From the NCBI RefSeq assembly GCF_020379485.1, contig NC_063434.1, positions 28,343,401 to 28,407,400 on the forward strand: DNA of 64,000 nucleotides, in the 5' to 3' direction. The translations under genes were made by a program, and so were the position numbers. Source of the DNA: Brassica napus (lineage: Eukaryota > Streptophyta > Magnoliopsida > Brassicales > Brassicaceae). Shown piece by piece: positions 1-11,515 of this stretch. The notes below the pieces were generated by a model. The model was not told where the DNA came from and searched no databases. It worked only from the letters and a program-made list of their open reading frames with translations. Positions within the stretch are counted from its first letter, which is position 1. Each line of letters begins with the position of its first letter.

Positions 1-600
<600 letters not shown>

Positions 601-1046
601 TTAGACAGCGCTATTATCCCTACGAGTTTATTTTTTACTTGATAAGGATTCATAGTTCTTACTGTGTCTCGGCGTTTCCGTTAACGGTTAGGTTTGAGTA
701 TTTCAGGTATCAGATAGTTCGGATAAAAAGACAGAAAATCCATTTACTTCATGATCTGTTTTGGTTCGAGTTAGGTTTGAGTTCGGTTCAAGTTGTTTCG
801 GATTTGGTTCAGTTAGGTTCGGATAATAAAATTAGAAACCCGAAAACACTCATAACAAAATTTGGTCCTAGTTTCGGTTCAGTTATTTCGGAAAATTTGA
901 ATAAATTATCGGGTATTTTGGAAGATTATCGAATAATTAAGATGATTTAGATAAAAATTGTCGGATTATATGAATATTTTTGGATAATTTCGGAGAATTT
1001 GGATATTTTTTAATAATTTTTTTTAAGGTGCTTTCGGATATTTTAA

Positions 1047-1950
1047 TCTATTCTATTAAAACAGCAGTGTGACCCATTGATAAATGTTATGTCCAATTTT
1101 TTTAAAAAAACTGATTTTATATAACTATGTCTAATTATATTTAAACATTAACCACGTTCTATTTCTTTTTAAAGAAAACGGTTACGATACAAATCATTTA
1201 CACCTTTTCTACCGTAACCATTTCGATTTTTGACAAACCTTTTACACAAATGTAATTTCCATCACACGTTTATCAAGAATCAGGGTTTCTAATGAAAACC
1301 CAGTTAAGGTTCATCTACTGATTGATAAATCATCATCTTAACACTGTAAAAAGGGAGAAAATAGGGCACAGTGTAATTTCTTTTTGTAACTGCACACTGT
1401 AATTTCCAAGTACACGTTTATGAAGAATTAGCATTTCTAATGAAATCTAAAGACATAAACCCAGAACTTGGTTGGTGAGTCAAAATAATCAACCACATCA
1501 ATCTATATCAAAACAGATTCACGAATATAGCTTACTCTGAAAATCCGAATGACTCAGACTTTATGTTGATCACTAAGGAGTAAGAAACCTTCCTTCAAAT
1601 TTATGTGTTAATCAATATGAATAAGTAAACACGTGGTTTCATCCAAAAAAAAAAGTAAACACGTGGAAAACGAAAACGTCAAGATTTAACCATAAAATCA
1701 ACAAAAGCGCATAACAATTGATGGATTTTTATAAGAAAAACAATGGCGGGTGTAAAACTCTGTTCTGGGAAACCTAATTCGACTGGGGAAGAAGATAAGG
1801 AAAATTACGTTTATGCCATCAATGAAAGAAAAACAAAAAAAATTGAAAACACGATGGGAACATGTCGAACCGGGATCTGCGAACGGGTATGTGCGTTGTT
1901 TCCACTACTAAAGTCACAAAACTTTTTTTTAAGTTTATGTTACTAACTGC

Positions 1951-2003
<53 letters not shown>

Positions 2004-2707
2004 TATATCAGATATGTAAAAATTAAATATCTAAAATTAACATGAACTTTGTTTTATTTGTATATTTGGATGGAAACAAGTAGGTGTATACTATTATATA
2101 TATAACTGTTGACTTTATATATTTATATAAATATGATGGTCGATAAAATTTATCCTATTTAACCTATTTAGCAGAATATAAAATCATGCACAAGTGAAAA
2201 TTTTATAATTATCAACAAAATTTAACATATTTAGCATAAACAAAAAAAAAAAAAATTAAAAGATTTTACATGCATCTCCTCATTTTGTAAACTATATCTT
2301 ATTAAAGTTTCAGATGATGTAATCTATATATCTTATTAAAGATTCAAATGATATTCTAACTTCAAAAACATCTACTAAATATATATTTTACAAGCAAGTT
2401 TATCGGTTCAACCGCGGGTCTAGATTGGGTATGAAAATATTGCTTATATCTAATTCATCTATAAACCACATATATACTGTATACACCCACTAAAAAGAAT
2501 TAACATGTAAAATAGCTATGGCATAAGTGTATAATTACGCAAAATCAGAAATTCAATATAATTTTATCAAATTCTTTTACTAATAATTTTTAAAAAATAT
2601 TTTATACAAATATGATTATAAAGAAAATCACATATGAAAATTAAATTTCTAAAAAAAATGTAAAACAAAAAATATACCCGCCTTTTCAAGGGCGGGTTAG
2701 AATCTAG
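1047..2707 (+). mobile_element. Nonautonomous Helitron
   Basis: The 5' end reads TCTATTCTATTAAAA directly after an A, the usual start of Arabidopsis/Brassica Helitrons. The 3' end has a GC-rich hairpin (CCCGCC, loop, GGGCGGG, about 2678-2697) followed about 7 bases later by CTAG at 2704-2707 and then a T. This gives the A|TC...CTAG|T insertion signature with no target-site duplication. The interior is AT-rich and contains no Rep/helicase frame, so the element is nonautonomous. It sits inside the older element at 668-2898. Confidence 0.8.
1950..2008. repeat. (TTA)n-(AT)n microsatellite
   Basis: About 46 bases of TTA repeats run directly into about 12 bases of AT repeats, inside the Helitron. 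It is a compound simple repeat likely to vary in length between accessions. Confidence 0.95.
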
Positions 2708-2913
2708 TAGACTTTTAAAGTATATATACTTGGTTATGTTATATGTATATATAATTAATATTTTTATATATTTGGGTATTCATTTGTTCTTGGATGTTAT
2801 TCGGATATTGATATATAAGAAGTGTTTGGGTATTTAATGGTTTTGGTCCGATTTCGGTTCCGCCTATTTCGGTTCGGTTCCAATTTTTTTTTCAGGCCTA
2901 GTTCTTACTGTGT

Positions 2914-3601
2914 ATATGGGAGAGGTCAAGAGATGATGACAACGAAGAGAGCGATAATGATGTCAAGTGTGACTTGAAACGTACAAGAAAAGAGAGTGTT
3001 GGTGATGTAGCACGCATGGAGATGACAATGGTGAAAAGAGAACCATGGAAGAAGAAGTAATAGGATGGTCAGAAGCAGTTTGATATGGAACCAATATCAC
3101 TGGTCTGGAGCAGCCATCACTAATAAAGGTCAGTTGCTTACACGAGGACATATACCAGGGCCTGGAGAGCTCAAGCCTACTTGTTCATTGAAGGGCTTAG
3201 CGAGGAACCTGTTGAGGCAGTGAAAGCTGATCTCAGGCCTTGTCACTTCCGAGAAGATCACAACCCGACAATAACTCTGTCCTATAACCATGAGGTGTGT
3301 GATTCAAGGATTCTTAATCATCTATTTTGCCTGATTCGAATGCTTTTTTAGTACTCTTTTTTTTTTGTCACAGTTAGTACTTTGTTTAATATAGCTTGTT
3401 AGTAGCATACATGTAGTATATAATCAGATTAGAAGAACAAAAATCAAACTAGAGATATACCAAACAGATGAACATATAAACACAACAACAACAAAAATAG
3501 AAAGAGATCTTTTGTACACGAGTTAACCGGCTGCTGAGGATATGGCTGCCTTGCAAGTTGCAACCGCTAACGAGCAACCGCAGCTTGAAGACTAAGAACT
3601 A
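2914..3601 (+). pseudogene. Unidentified gene-like remnant
   Basis: This stretch has higher GC and coding-like texture than its surroundings. One plus-strand frame in the region about 3140-3300 reads sensibly (for example LFIEGLSEEPVEAVKADL followed by RPCHFREDHNPTI). Upstream it is interrupted by stops, and several frames alternate. A further short readable patch (AAEDMAALQVATANEQPQLE then stop) lies near 3530-3595. I do not recognise the parent protein. It could be a decayed duplicate or DNA captured by a transposon; a functional gene is unlikely. Confidence 0.3.
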
Positions 3602-3643
3602 GTAGAAAATGGGAAACCCTTGTATTTTTTTTTTTTGAAACAC

Positions 3644-3674
<31 letters not shown>

Positions 3675-3692
3675 GGGTTTCCCATTTTCTAC
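3602..3692. repeat. Perfect foldback (inverted repeat) with poly-T/poly-A arms
   Basis: A 22-base arm at 3602-3623 is exactly the reverse complement of 3671-3692. Between them lie a poly-T run, a short GAAACAC spacer and a poly-A run that extend the pairing. The whole 91-bp unit would form a long hairpin if transcribed. It abuts a TA microsatellite. Confidence 0.9.
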
Positions 3693-3695
3693 CCT

Positions 3696-3697
<2 letters not shown>

Positions 3698-3734
<37 letters not shown>
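3698..3734. repeat. (TA)n microsatellite
   Basis: About 37 bases of alternating TA directly follow the foldback. Confidence 0.95.
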
Positions 3735-3737
<3 letters not shown>

Positions 3738-3880
3738 GCCTATACCATTCACTGAACTAGTCCTCGTCAAAAACCTGAAGCTCAAAAACTTCACCCACGT
3801 ATAACTCAAAAGTTTATTAAACATGGAAAACCGACGAATAAACCTGCAAGATACGGTGGGAATCACATATCAAAACCATT

Positions 3881-4062
3881 TCCTCTGCTTTTGTCGGTAT
3901 CACTTTTAGTTTCTTCTCTAGGTCGATGAATGTTGATGCTGATGGCTTGGCAAAACAGTCTCTCTCTTCATCCTTGTATTTGGACCCTTTCATGGGCTAA
4001 CTCTGGGCCTGAGGCCTTTCTTTATTTAATTAATGAAGTATGTGTCACAAAAAAAAAAAAAA
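3881..4062 (+). mobile_element. LINE 3' end with poly(A) tail (degenerate)
   Basis: The plus-strand frame from 3890 reads FVGITFSFFSRSMNVDADGL followed by AKQ. This resembles the C-terminal end of plant non-LTR retrotransposon RNase H-type domains, where an N-x-x-AD-x-LAK motif is usual. A stop follows, then a short 3' UTR and a 14-base poly(A) tract at 4049-4062. Only the terminal part is recognisable, so this is a 5'-truncated, dead copy. Confidence 0.55.
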
Positions 4063-4081
4063 CTCTTTACGCAAGACTTCA

Positions 4082-5950
4082 GAAAATTTAGCAACAAATC
4101 TATGAGAGATTAACATATAGACATACTTTAGTCTTGGACCCTTACACTTTGACATACTTCTTGCTGGTAGTGTACTTTAGACTTGCTTTTTGATTTTGTT
4201 TAGACAAAATTACCCTTGGTTGAAAAGAGATAGATAAAACCAAAAAGATACCAGTTTTGTTTCTTTTAAAACACAAGTCACGTTCTCAATTATTTATTAA
4301 TAAATGTATATCCTATGTTTTCTCCTTCAGTTATATTTCTTTTTTATTAAACTCACCTTTAAACACTTCATCTGGGATTCATGTGGTCAGAAAATAGAGG
4401 AGGCTAACCACATCCGCACGGATGACCCAACTTGTACCTCTCCAAAATTCAGCCAGTATTATATTGCGTGTTTTACCAACCAAACTCTTTATCAATTACC
4501 GTATAAGTATATGACAACTACCATAATACTCACGACATGCTCACCAACCCGAACCCTTCTTCTCTCCACTAAGGTAACAACCTAATAACATGTAAAAACA
4601 TAACATCCATATTACACCACACCACCTATGACCCCAACTATCGTACTACAAGTGTGACCCCTGACCACGACACCTCTACCCCTAACCAACAAACCCCAAC
4701 ACACCTCGGTGGTTCCACTCATCTAGTGACCACATCATCGATGTTGCTGACCACATGTTTCCTACCCCTAACCACACAAATCAATGTTGACAGTACCGAC
4801 GAGATTCAATCGCTTCCTCTAAAACATGTATGCTGCAAAGACGGGCAGTTTGCAATCTGTCCAGGAATCCTCGTCGGTAATTAAACAAGCAGAAAGGTGG
4901 AGTGGATTTAGGGTTTACAATCGAAAGAGAGATAGAAAGATTGCATAAAGCTGAAACTTTTGATTCTTGAGCTGCGGCGGCGAGAAGGGAATTGACGAAA
5001 TCTAGGGTTTCTAAGAAGATAGAGATGAAAGAGATGATGAAATTGGGTTACGGTGAGGTAAAAATAAAAAGAAATATATAGGGGTGGGCACTTCGGTTAT
5101 TTTATCGGTTCGGTTCGAGTTCGGTTCGGTTTGGTTGGTTCGGTTCTAGAATTTTTCCAGCTGAAGTAAACTATAGTTAGTTTGGTTTGGATCGATTTCG
5201 GTTCGGTTATGTTCGGTTCGGTTTATATTCGGTTTGGTTTGTATTCGATTCGGTTTGTATTTCGGTTCGGTTCGGTTTAATCGGATTTCTCTTAGTTTAT
5301 TTATTGTACAAGAAATCATGTTTTAATACATAAATGTAAGGTTGTCATGAAATAATCGTGTTGGACATAATCAAAAATTAAATTTGTAAATTCAATTCAA
5401 TTTAATTAGACTTGGTTTAGGTTTTAATTTTAGGGTTTAAAAGTATACGCTATCGGAAAAAACTAACCATGGATATTATGTAGGCTCAATGACGAATATT
5501 ACAAAAATTAGACGAAGTGTCATGGAAATCAAATTATATTAGGATTTTCTTCGTGCAAAAGGAAATTAAGTGGGCTTTATCTTAGGATTTTAATATCTTG
5601 ATATTACTAATATTTTTAATTTAAATAATTATAAAAACATTTCGGTTTATCGGTTCGGTTTGGTTTAAACCGAACTGAACTGAACCGTTCGGATTGGAAA
5701 AATCTTCAACTGAAAGATTTGAAATGGACTTTGGTTTGGTCCGAATCAGTTTCGGTTCGGTCGGTTCGGTTCGATCGGTTCGGTTCGATTTTTTTGCCCA
5801 CCCCTAGAAATATAAATTAAAAAAGGTAACTAAGCTAGTTGTAGTTTTGGGGTAGTTTGGTCATTCTTTCCTAAGAAAGTACTGGACATGAAAAGAGTAT
5901 GTCTAAGTGATATGGAAGAAGGAAAAAGTATGTCCACATGTAAAATTTTC
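4082..5950. mobile_element. Candidate MULE-like element carrying genic DNA
   Basis: The two ends are diverged inverted repeats. The left end (about 4082-4215) contains GAAAATTT, GACATACTTT, then a second GACATACT and GTACTTT at matching spacing. The right end, read on the minus strand from 5950, shows the same order and spacing. Long degenerate terminal inverted repeats are typical of Mutator-like elements. I could not find a convincing 9-bp target-site duplication. The interior at about 4750-5060 looks like plant 5' UTR/exon sequence on the minus strand (GAAACCCTAG motifs, GC-rich patches), as in Pack-MULEs, and it is interrupted by the hAT element at 5079. Confidence 0.45.
5079..5806. mobile_element. 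Nonautonomous hAT element with 8-bp TSD
   Basis: The element is bounded by perfect 12-bp terminal inverted repeats TAGGGGTGGGCA / TGCCCACCCCTA and by an identical 8-bp target-site duplication GAAATATA (5071-5078 and 5807-5814), which defines the hAT superfamily. Both subterminal regions are arrays of GGTTCGG-type repeats (about 5091-5285 and 5640-5790). The centre is AT-rich and noncoding, so mobilisation would need a transposase supplied elsewhere. It inserted into the MULE-like element. Confidence 0.88.
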
Positions 5951-6137
5951 CAAATCTATCTAGCTCTAGCTACTGACTGAGACTACCAGTGAGAACTCTA
6001 TAACTCTTCTTAATGCAGACCTTTGAATCAGCCCGATGCTAATAGACGTGTACATCTACGCAGATACCTAGTTCTAATATTTTCATGCATTGTATTTGAA
6101 ATGCATGAGAAGGATGAAGAGAAGACTTACTTGGTAA

Positions 6138-8001
6138 CTAATGGCTGATACCTTTGTTAAGATCGCTTGTTGAGTTCTGGAAAAATGAGCCAGTGGTAAC
6201 GCTTGGGAGCTCGGTTTTCACCTCATATAATGAAAGTGCTTTCCTCTGCAGCATCATTAAAGTCGGACTAGCTAAGGTTAGATTGTATTTGATCACGCAA
6301 GGGTAATAGCCACCAATGATATAAAAGAAGTGACACCAACTATTTGATCACGCAAAGTCATCATAAATGTAACACTTACAGCGGATTCGAACTCAGGGTT
6401 TGATAAGTTAACTGTGAGGTTTCTCATCAATAACAGAACCTGCCAAACAATTCTACAGTTAGTGAAGCTTGTACATCAAGTAAACTGAAAGTTTTATAAG
6501 CTCTGGCTCACAGTTTCAAAATTTATAGGATCCATTTCCTTGAGCTTTTCAACGTGATCCAGTCTCGTTTCAGGATCAAACACACACCCGATGAAGTTAT
6601 AAACTTCAGAAAAATCAGGAACAACTGCAAAGAAATCATCAATAAACATATAGTTTAAAATTCAAGAACAGAACATACAACTGTTCACAAATGATTACCA
6701 TGAAGCACTGGAGGCTGTTTTGCTACAATCTCAGAACCTGATATAGTTCGGCTTGAGCTTCCCATACCGGATGTGGAAGGGCTACTAACATTTAATATAC
6801 CCTTTGGTCCAATATCAGCTGAATCAGATGGCGTTATATGCCATAAATAAGCACATGAAACGTCCTAAGTTGAAGCCTACCATACTACTAATAGAATAAA
6901 TAAAAAGAAGGGAGAAGAAATAAATTGAGAACACAGACGAAAGAGCGTGCCTTGTGGTCCACGAAAGGTAGCAAGTTCCTGATGTGGTGAAATAACTCTG
7001 TTTAGCAGCATTGATGCGTCATCCCAAGAAGTTGAAACTTGAAGTTGCATTTGAGCTGTGTAAAAAAATGGATTCAAAACTCAGGTTAATTAAAAAATGA
7101 GTATTACAAAAACTATCTAACCGCTCTTAGATGCCTTTTGAGGATATGGATGAGCTGCTTTGCGCTTAGGGCGAGGGGGTGGTACATGTGCTAGTGTCCC
7201 GTTTTTCTGAACCTTTAGAAAGTATTTTTGAGCATGACTCCTTATCTATAGTAAAATCAAGAAGGTAGCAGAGGAATTGAAAACTTGTCAAAGTAAATTC
7301 AAACAAAACTTAGGGTAAGCTATTCCCTCAGACCTGAATAACAGTCTTGGAACCCACGAAATCTTCTATCTTTTTCCAGTCTCGATCAAACCTAAGGAAC
7401 AGTAGCCAGTACTATCAGCCTCAGATCAATAAGACTATATATCATTCAGCAGTTTGAGCATTACATTAAAAAATAATGAATTTAAAAAAATAAAATAATA
7501 ATGAAAAGTTCTTACACCAAAGAGGACAACCATGCTTCTACTCCAAGAAAATATCAACTATATATCATTTAATGAATCTAAGTTCAACATGAGCTGCTAC
7601 ACATGTTTAACTCTACTTACTACCGACAAGAACTTATAACATCAGACTATATAATATATATACATATTAGTTTAACAACTCAACGAAGCAGACCTAACAT
7701 ACTTTTGTCTTTGGCTCGGTCTATCTATAAGTAACTAAGCTCAGAAATAAGCAAGCAAGATTAGAAAGCTTCAAGACTCTAAGGACACACGTAAATATAT
7801 CATGCCAAGGAGAAACAGAGCAGTAGATTAGTACAGTTGAAGCGCTTCGAGAAACTTGTCGTGCTCTTCCTCCGTCCAGCTCTCCCTGGACTTGGTGATG
7901 GTATAAGGTTTCCTCACCTTCTTCGACGAACCTTCCGCCACGACATCCGTGGACGGTTGTGCTTCGGCGGCCGTCTGATTCCTTGAAGTTGATGAACTCA
8001 T
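6138..8001 (-). CDS. RVE8: REVEILLE 8-type MYB-like clock transcription factor
   Basis: This is a single-MYB (LHY/CCA1-like) nuclear transcription factor. In Arabidopsis, RVE8 activates evening-phased clock genes such as TOC1/PRR5 through evening elements. I build eight exons on the minus strand: 8001-7835, 7391-7334, 7245-7122, 7055-6951, 6818-6699, 6624-6512, 6439-6380 and 6245-6138, giving 284 residues (the Arabidopsis protein is about 293). Residues about 32-80 form the MYB repeat ([20 protein letters not shown], then [15 protein letters not shown] and the hallmark SHAQKYF). The C-terminal half has the conserved [14 protein letters not shown] and [11 protein letters not shown] segments. 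All junctions keep frame. The intron after exon 4 appears to use a GC donor (CAAG|GCACGC). An alternative GT donor 12 bases further on would also keep frame. Confidence 0.92.
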
Positions 8002-8182
8002 CGGTTTTAGTTCAGATAGCGACAGTGTTTAGAGAGAGAAGTCCACATGGCGGCAAGAAGTTGGTATAGTGAATAAAATTATGTGGAGTGGGTTTTGCTT
8101 TGATCCTACACCATCCATTTATTTTTTTATTACTATTTTATTTTGTTGCTGTCACTTCTTGATTTAGAGACTCAAGCTAATT

Positions 8183-8188
8183 CACGTG
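8183..8188. promoter_or_regulatory. G-box (CACGTG) upstream of RVE8
   Basis: A perfect palindromic CACGTG lies about 180 bp upstream of the RVE8 start codon. G-boxes are bound by bHLH (PIF) and bZIP factors and are frequent in morning-phased, light-responsive promoters. I see no evening element (AAAATATCT) in the short stretch between this site and the gene. Confidence 0.45.
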
Positions 8189-8387
8189 GGGACTTGCTGC
8201 AGTATGGTCGTGCTTTTTTATTTATATTGCCAAATGCCATATAAATCCAAATGGAATAAAATATGTCAAACATGACACTTCAATTTGTAATTAACTCAAA
8301 TAAAACCAAATTAAGGATCCATGTCCACAATTAGGTGTTTATCTCTCGACGGGATTAGAGAATCTAATAATACGATTTTGGCATGAA

Positions 8388-8469
8388 GTCGATATGTCCG
8401 AGTGGTTAAGGAGACAGACTTGAAATCTGTTGGGCTTCGCCCGCGCAGGTTCGAACCCTGCTGTCGACG
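8388..8469 (+). tRNA. tRNA-Ser (anticodon UGA)
   Basis: An 82-nt cloverleaf: acceptor arm GTCGATA pairs with TGTCGAC, with discriminator G. The anticodon loop contains TGA between CAGAC and GTCTG-like stems. The long variable arm (GGGCTTCGCCC) is typical of class II tRNA-Ser, and the T arm is GCAGG-TTCGAAC-CCTGC. TCCGAGTGG and GGTTCGAAC supply the internal A and B boxes. No intron is present. Poly-T terminators follow within 15 bases. Confidence 0.97.
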
Positions 8470-10979
8470 AGTTTTATTTTTAACTGTTTCCCTCTTAACG
8501 TAAATGATGGTGATTGGGTGAACCAATGTAGTAAACATCCCACTTTTTGTTTTCACTAAATTTGCCATTTTAAACAAAAAAACTGCTCTTACATATAAAT
8601 CACTGAGCAAACCAAAATGTTCAGAGAAACCCAACATACTCTCTTAATATAACCAATATAACCTGACATCGAACTAAGGTGTCGGGTAAAGAGACTAAGT
8701 TAAGGTCGCAATACACGCACTGAATACCAGATGCACTAGTCTTCTTGCAAGCAAATAAGCCTTAGGGACAAACATGCCTTTACAATATAACAGAGCACGT
8801 ACACACAGTTACTCTCCCTTCCCTTTTGCAGTAACAACAAAACAAAAAGAAGAAGAAAAAGCAAACATCCTCACGGCTTTGGTCTTTCTATTGAGGTTGA
8901 TTGATCCGACTGTAGCCCAAGCCCACAGGGCTTCACTGATCGACATACAATAACATGTCAATGAGAAAAAAATGGTTGGTATTTGGTAAGAAACGAGAAT
9001 GTGTTAAACGTTTGTTGTACAGTTGTACTGTCTTCTTTAGTCTCTGTACCAATTTTTTTTTTTAGTTAAAGAGAAAAAAAAAAGGAAGAAGTGAAGTAGT
9101 GAACGTAGCTTGTTATATATGTGTGCTAAAAAGGATATTTCCGTATAAAAGTATAGGTTAACTTTGATGAAAAATGCTTTGTATTCATTCAAAGAGAAAA
9201 AATGTTTTGTGTTGTAAGAAAACGAGTTAGGTGAGAATGTAATCATGTTAGGATACTTGTGAAGGATGCTTAATTTACATTTACAACTCTTATAGACTTA
9301 TAGTCTTATTACACATCTCTAAAGAATAGTTGGCAAAACGCAACGCAATCAGAATGAATATTAACATGTCAAATGTTTTTTTATTATCAATTATGCCCCA
9401 CCTTCTTACAATAGCTTTCCCTAATCTAAAGATTAAGTTGTTTTAATCATTTTATCCATACAATTAATTTCGATGTAATAATAACTTTTCTTCTGCCGAT
9501 GTAATGATATTTTTTCTTCTAAAAGCTTGTCCCCCTGCTATATAGTGCTATGTTATTATTCAGTATTAGACACAATAATAAACTGAAACGTTTGATGCTT
9601 ATACAAAAAAACAAAAGCATATGTTCTTCTTTTTTTCTTCAGCAAACGAATCATACTATACTATATAGTTCAATGATTAAACAATTGCATGTCTCTATAT
9701 GTCTAGGAAAAAATTGGCATGTATATTATTATATTTTTCCTTTTAAGAGTGTCCTATAGTGTTGGATCGCGATGTACACAAGCAAAAATGACCTTTTACG
9801 TAGAGAAAACGAATATCCCACCAATATTCTATTGTGTGGATCACCAGTTTGTAATATTCCCACAACGATCGATTTGTATACGAAACCCTATTTATTTATT
9901 TATTTTAATTTTTAATAGATCATATTAAGTTATCGTGTTGGCTCTAAGAAAAATGCATATAGTATTGCATTGGACTACTCCAAAAATGTATCGCACTGTA
10001 TATCATCCAAATTAAAATATTTTCCAACTATCATCAAAAATACATTACATGATCGTGTGTTTTTTTTTTTGAAAAGGTTTTACTATTAAAATGCAGGAAA
10101 AGAGAAAAGTTTTACAGAGTAACCACACAGTAGACCAAGTGGCCTTTATATATCCAAAAGATACAAATTTGAATCAGAGATTAGTAGGGATGGAGTTTAG
10201 GTTGAGAACCATAACTTGAACAGTGAAGAAGAGAATTTTGGCCTGCAACTCGAGATTCTGTTTTTAACCGTCAGTTTGATTTGCGCAACCAAACCTTCTG
10301 AAAATTAAACTGATTGACGTGGATACATACCAAACCTTAAAAATTTACCGCTTGATTATTTTATTTTTATTTATATAATTTATCAAATGTTTTTTATTTA
10401 TATATAGTTCTAAAATTTTTACATATATATATTAAGATAACTGAAATAAAAAAAATCTAAAAAAAAGCGAAATAAAAAATATCAATCTAACGTACTGCCT
10501 TAACCAAAATTGTTTTTATCATTGATCTTCCAATACGAATATTTCTTATTAATTCTACGTACGAAGAATATTAATTTATTTCGGAGTTTACAAATGAGGA
10601 AAAAGACGAAAAGAGGGAAACTCACAAAACAAAAGTCGGTTTAAAATCGAAGCATTTGTTTATTTTTCACGAGCATATTCATCCACATGTCGAATGACCG
10701 AAATACCAATCTTACCCTCCAAGAGATGTACTTATTACGAACAAAAACCTTAGACCCTTCTCGTAATTCTCCCTCCCGTCACAAACTCTATATAAGCAAT
10801 TACAGTGTCTCTTTAAGTCATGGCGGATTTAATTTAATTTTTTCCTGGTTATCTATCCAAACTAAATTATTTTCTCTCTTTCTCACCGGTAAAAATTCAA
10901 TCGAAAGAAGCAAACAAAAGTCTTCTCGACTTGTCTTAAAAGAATCCGAGGATCTTATTTTCTTTTTCCGATAAAACAA
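8470..10979. other. Gene-poor intergenic region
   Basis: I see no convincing gene here. A 45-codon minus-strand frame at 8809-8946 (MSISEALWAWATVGSINLN...) lies in slightly GC-richer sequence but matches nothing I know. About 10050-10300 begins with poly-T and resembles retroposon debris without a recognisable domain. The rest is AT-rich. Confidence 0.6.
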
Positions 10980-11082
10980 ATTCAATGCAATTGATCGAAT
11001 AGGAGAAAACTTCACAAATAAATACATTTTCAATCCATCGTTTGATTTTTCTCGGATTCTCCGCTGGAAAAGTTCCTAATCT

Positions 11083-11441
11083 GTAAGTTGAATTCGATTC
11101 TCTTATCGTGATATATAGACTCTTTGAGATTTAGATGTCGTTAGATCCTAGTTTCTTCGTTGCATCTGTCCTAGAAATTAAACCCGGTTTGGTTTTTTTA
11201 CTTTTTATCCTCTTGGGTCAGTTCAAAAACTGATCTTTTGTTGGTTATTACTAAAGCTCCATGTCTGAAATCAGACAAGTCTGGTTGGAAACTTTTGTAA
11301 TTTGTAATGAAATCTTTGCTGTGGTATTCTTTTCTTAGTTTTTGATTTTGATTAACCCTTCTGTGTGTTTTTTCAGTTATTTTTAGTCGTCTCACATTGT
11401 CTAATTTTGGAATGTTGGGTTGTTTTATGTCTCATCTGCAG
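11083..11441 (+). other. Probable 5' UTR intron of PAH1
   Basis: A strong donor (CT|GTAAGTTG at 11083) and acceptor (TCTGCAG ending at 11441) bracket a T-rich 359-bp segment upstream of the PAH1 start codon. The flanks look like leader sequence. Plant leaders often carry such introns, which raise expression. Transcript data are not available here. Confidence 0.55.
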
Positions 11442-11515
11442 GCTGGAATCACTTCTAGATCTTTGTATATGATTAAGACAGTGAAAGTCAAAGACTTTCT
11501 CAACCATTTGATGAA

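Larger units (their letters stand above)
668..2898. mobile_element. GGTTCGG-rich nonautonomous element, split by a Helitron
   Basis: A 15-bp direct repeat (TAGTTCTTACTGTGT) flanks this interval at 653-667 and 2899-2913 and looks like a target-site duplication. The interior at both ends is made of degenerate GGTTCGG/TTTCGG repeats typical of nonautonomous elements common in Brassicaceae. The 1,661-bp block at 1047-2707 has Helitron termini; removing it leaves an element of about 570 bp. No coding capacity is seen. The superfamily is uncertain: 15 bp is long for a hAT duplication, so the exact ends or class may differ. Confidence 0.55.

Noticed and set aside
8809..8946. 45-codon minus-strand frame (MSISEALWAWATVGSINLN...)
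   Set aside because: Local GC is slightly raised, but there is no recognised homologue, no splice context and no promoter evidence. Kept only as a note.
10050..10300. SINE or LINE tail beginning with poly-T
   Set aside because: There is a poly-T run and non-random sequence, but no RNA polymerase III boxes, no coding remnant and no target-site duplication that I could confirm.
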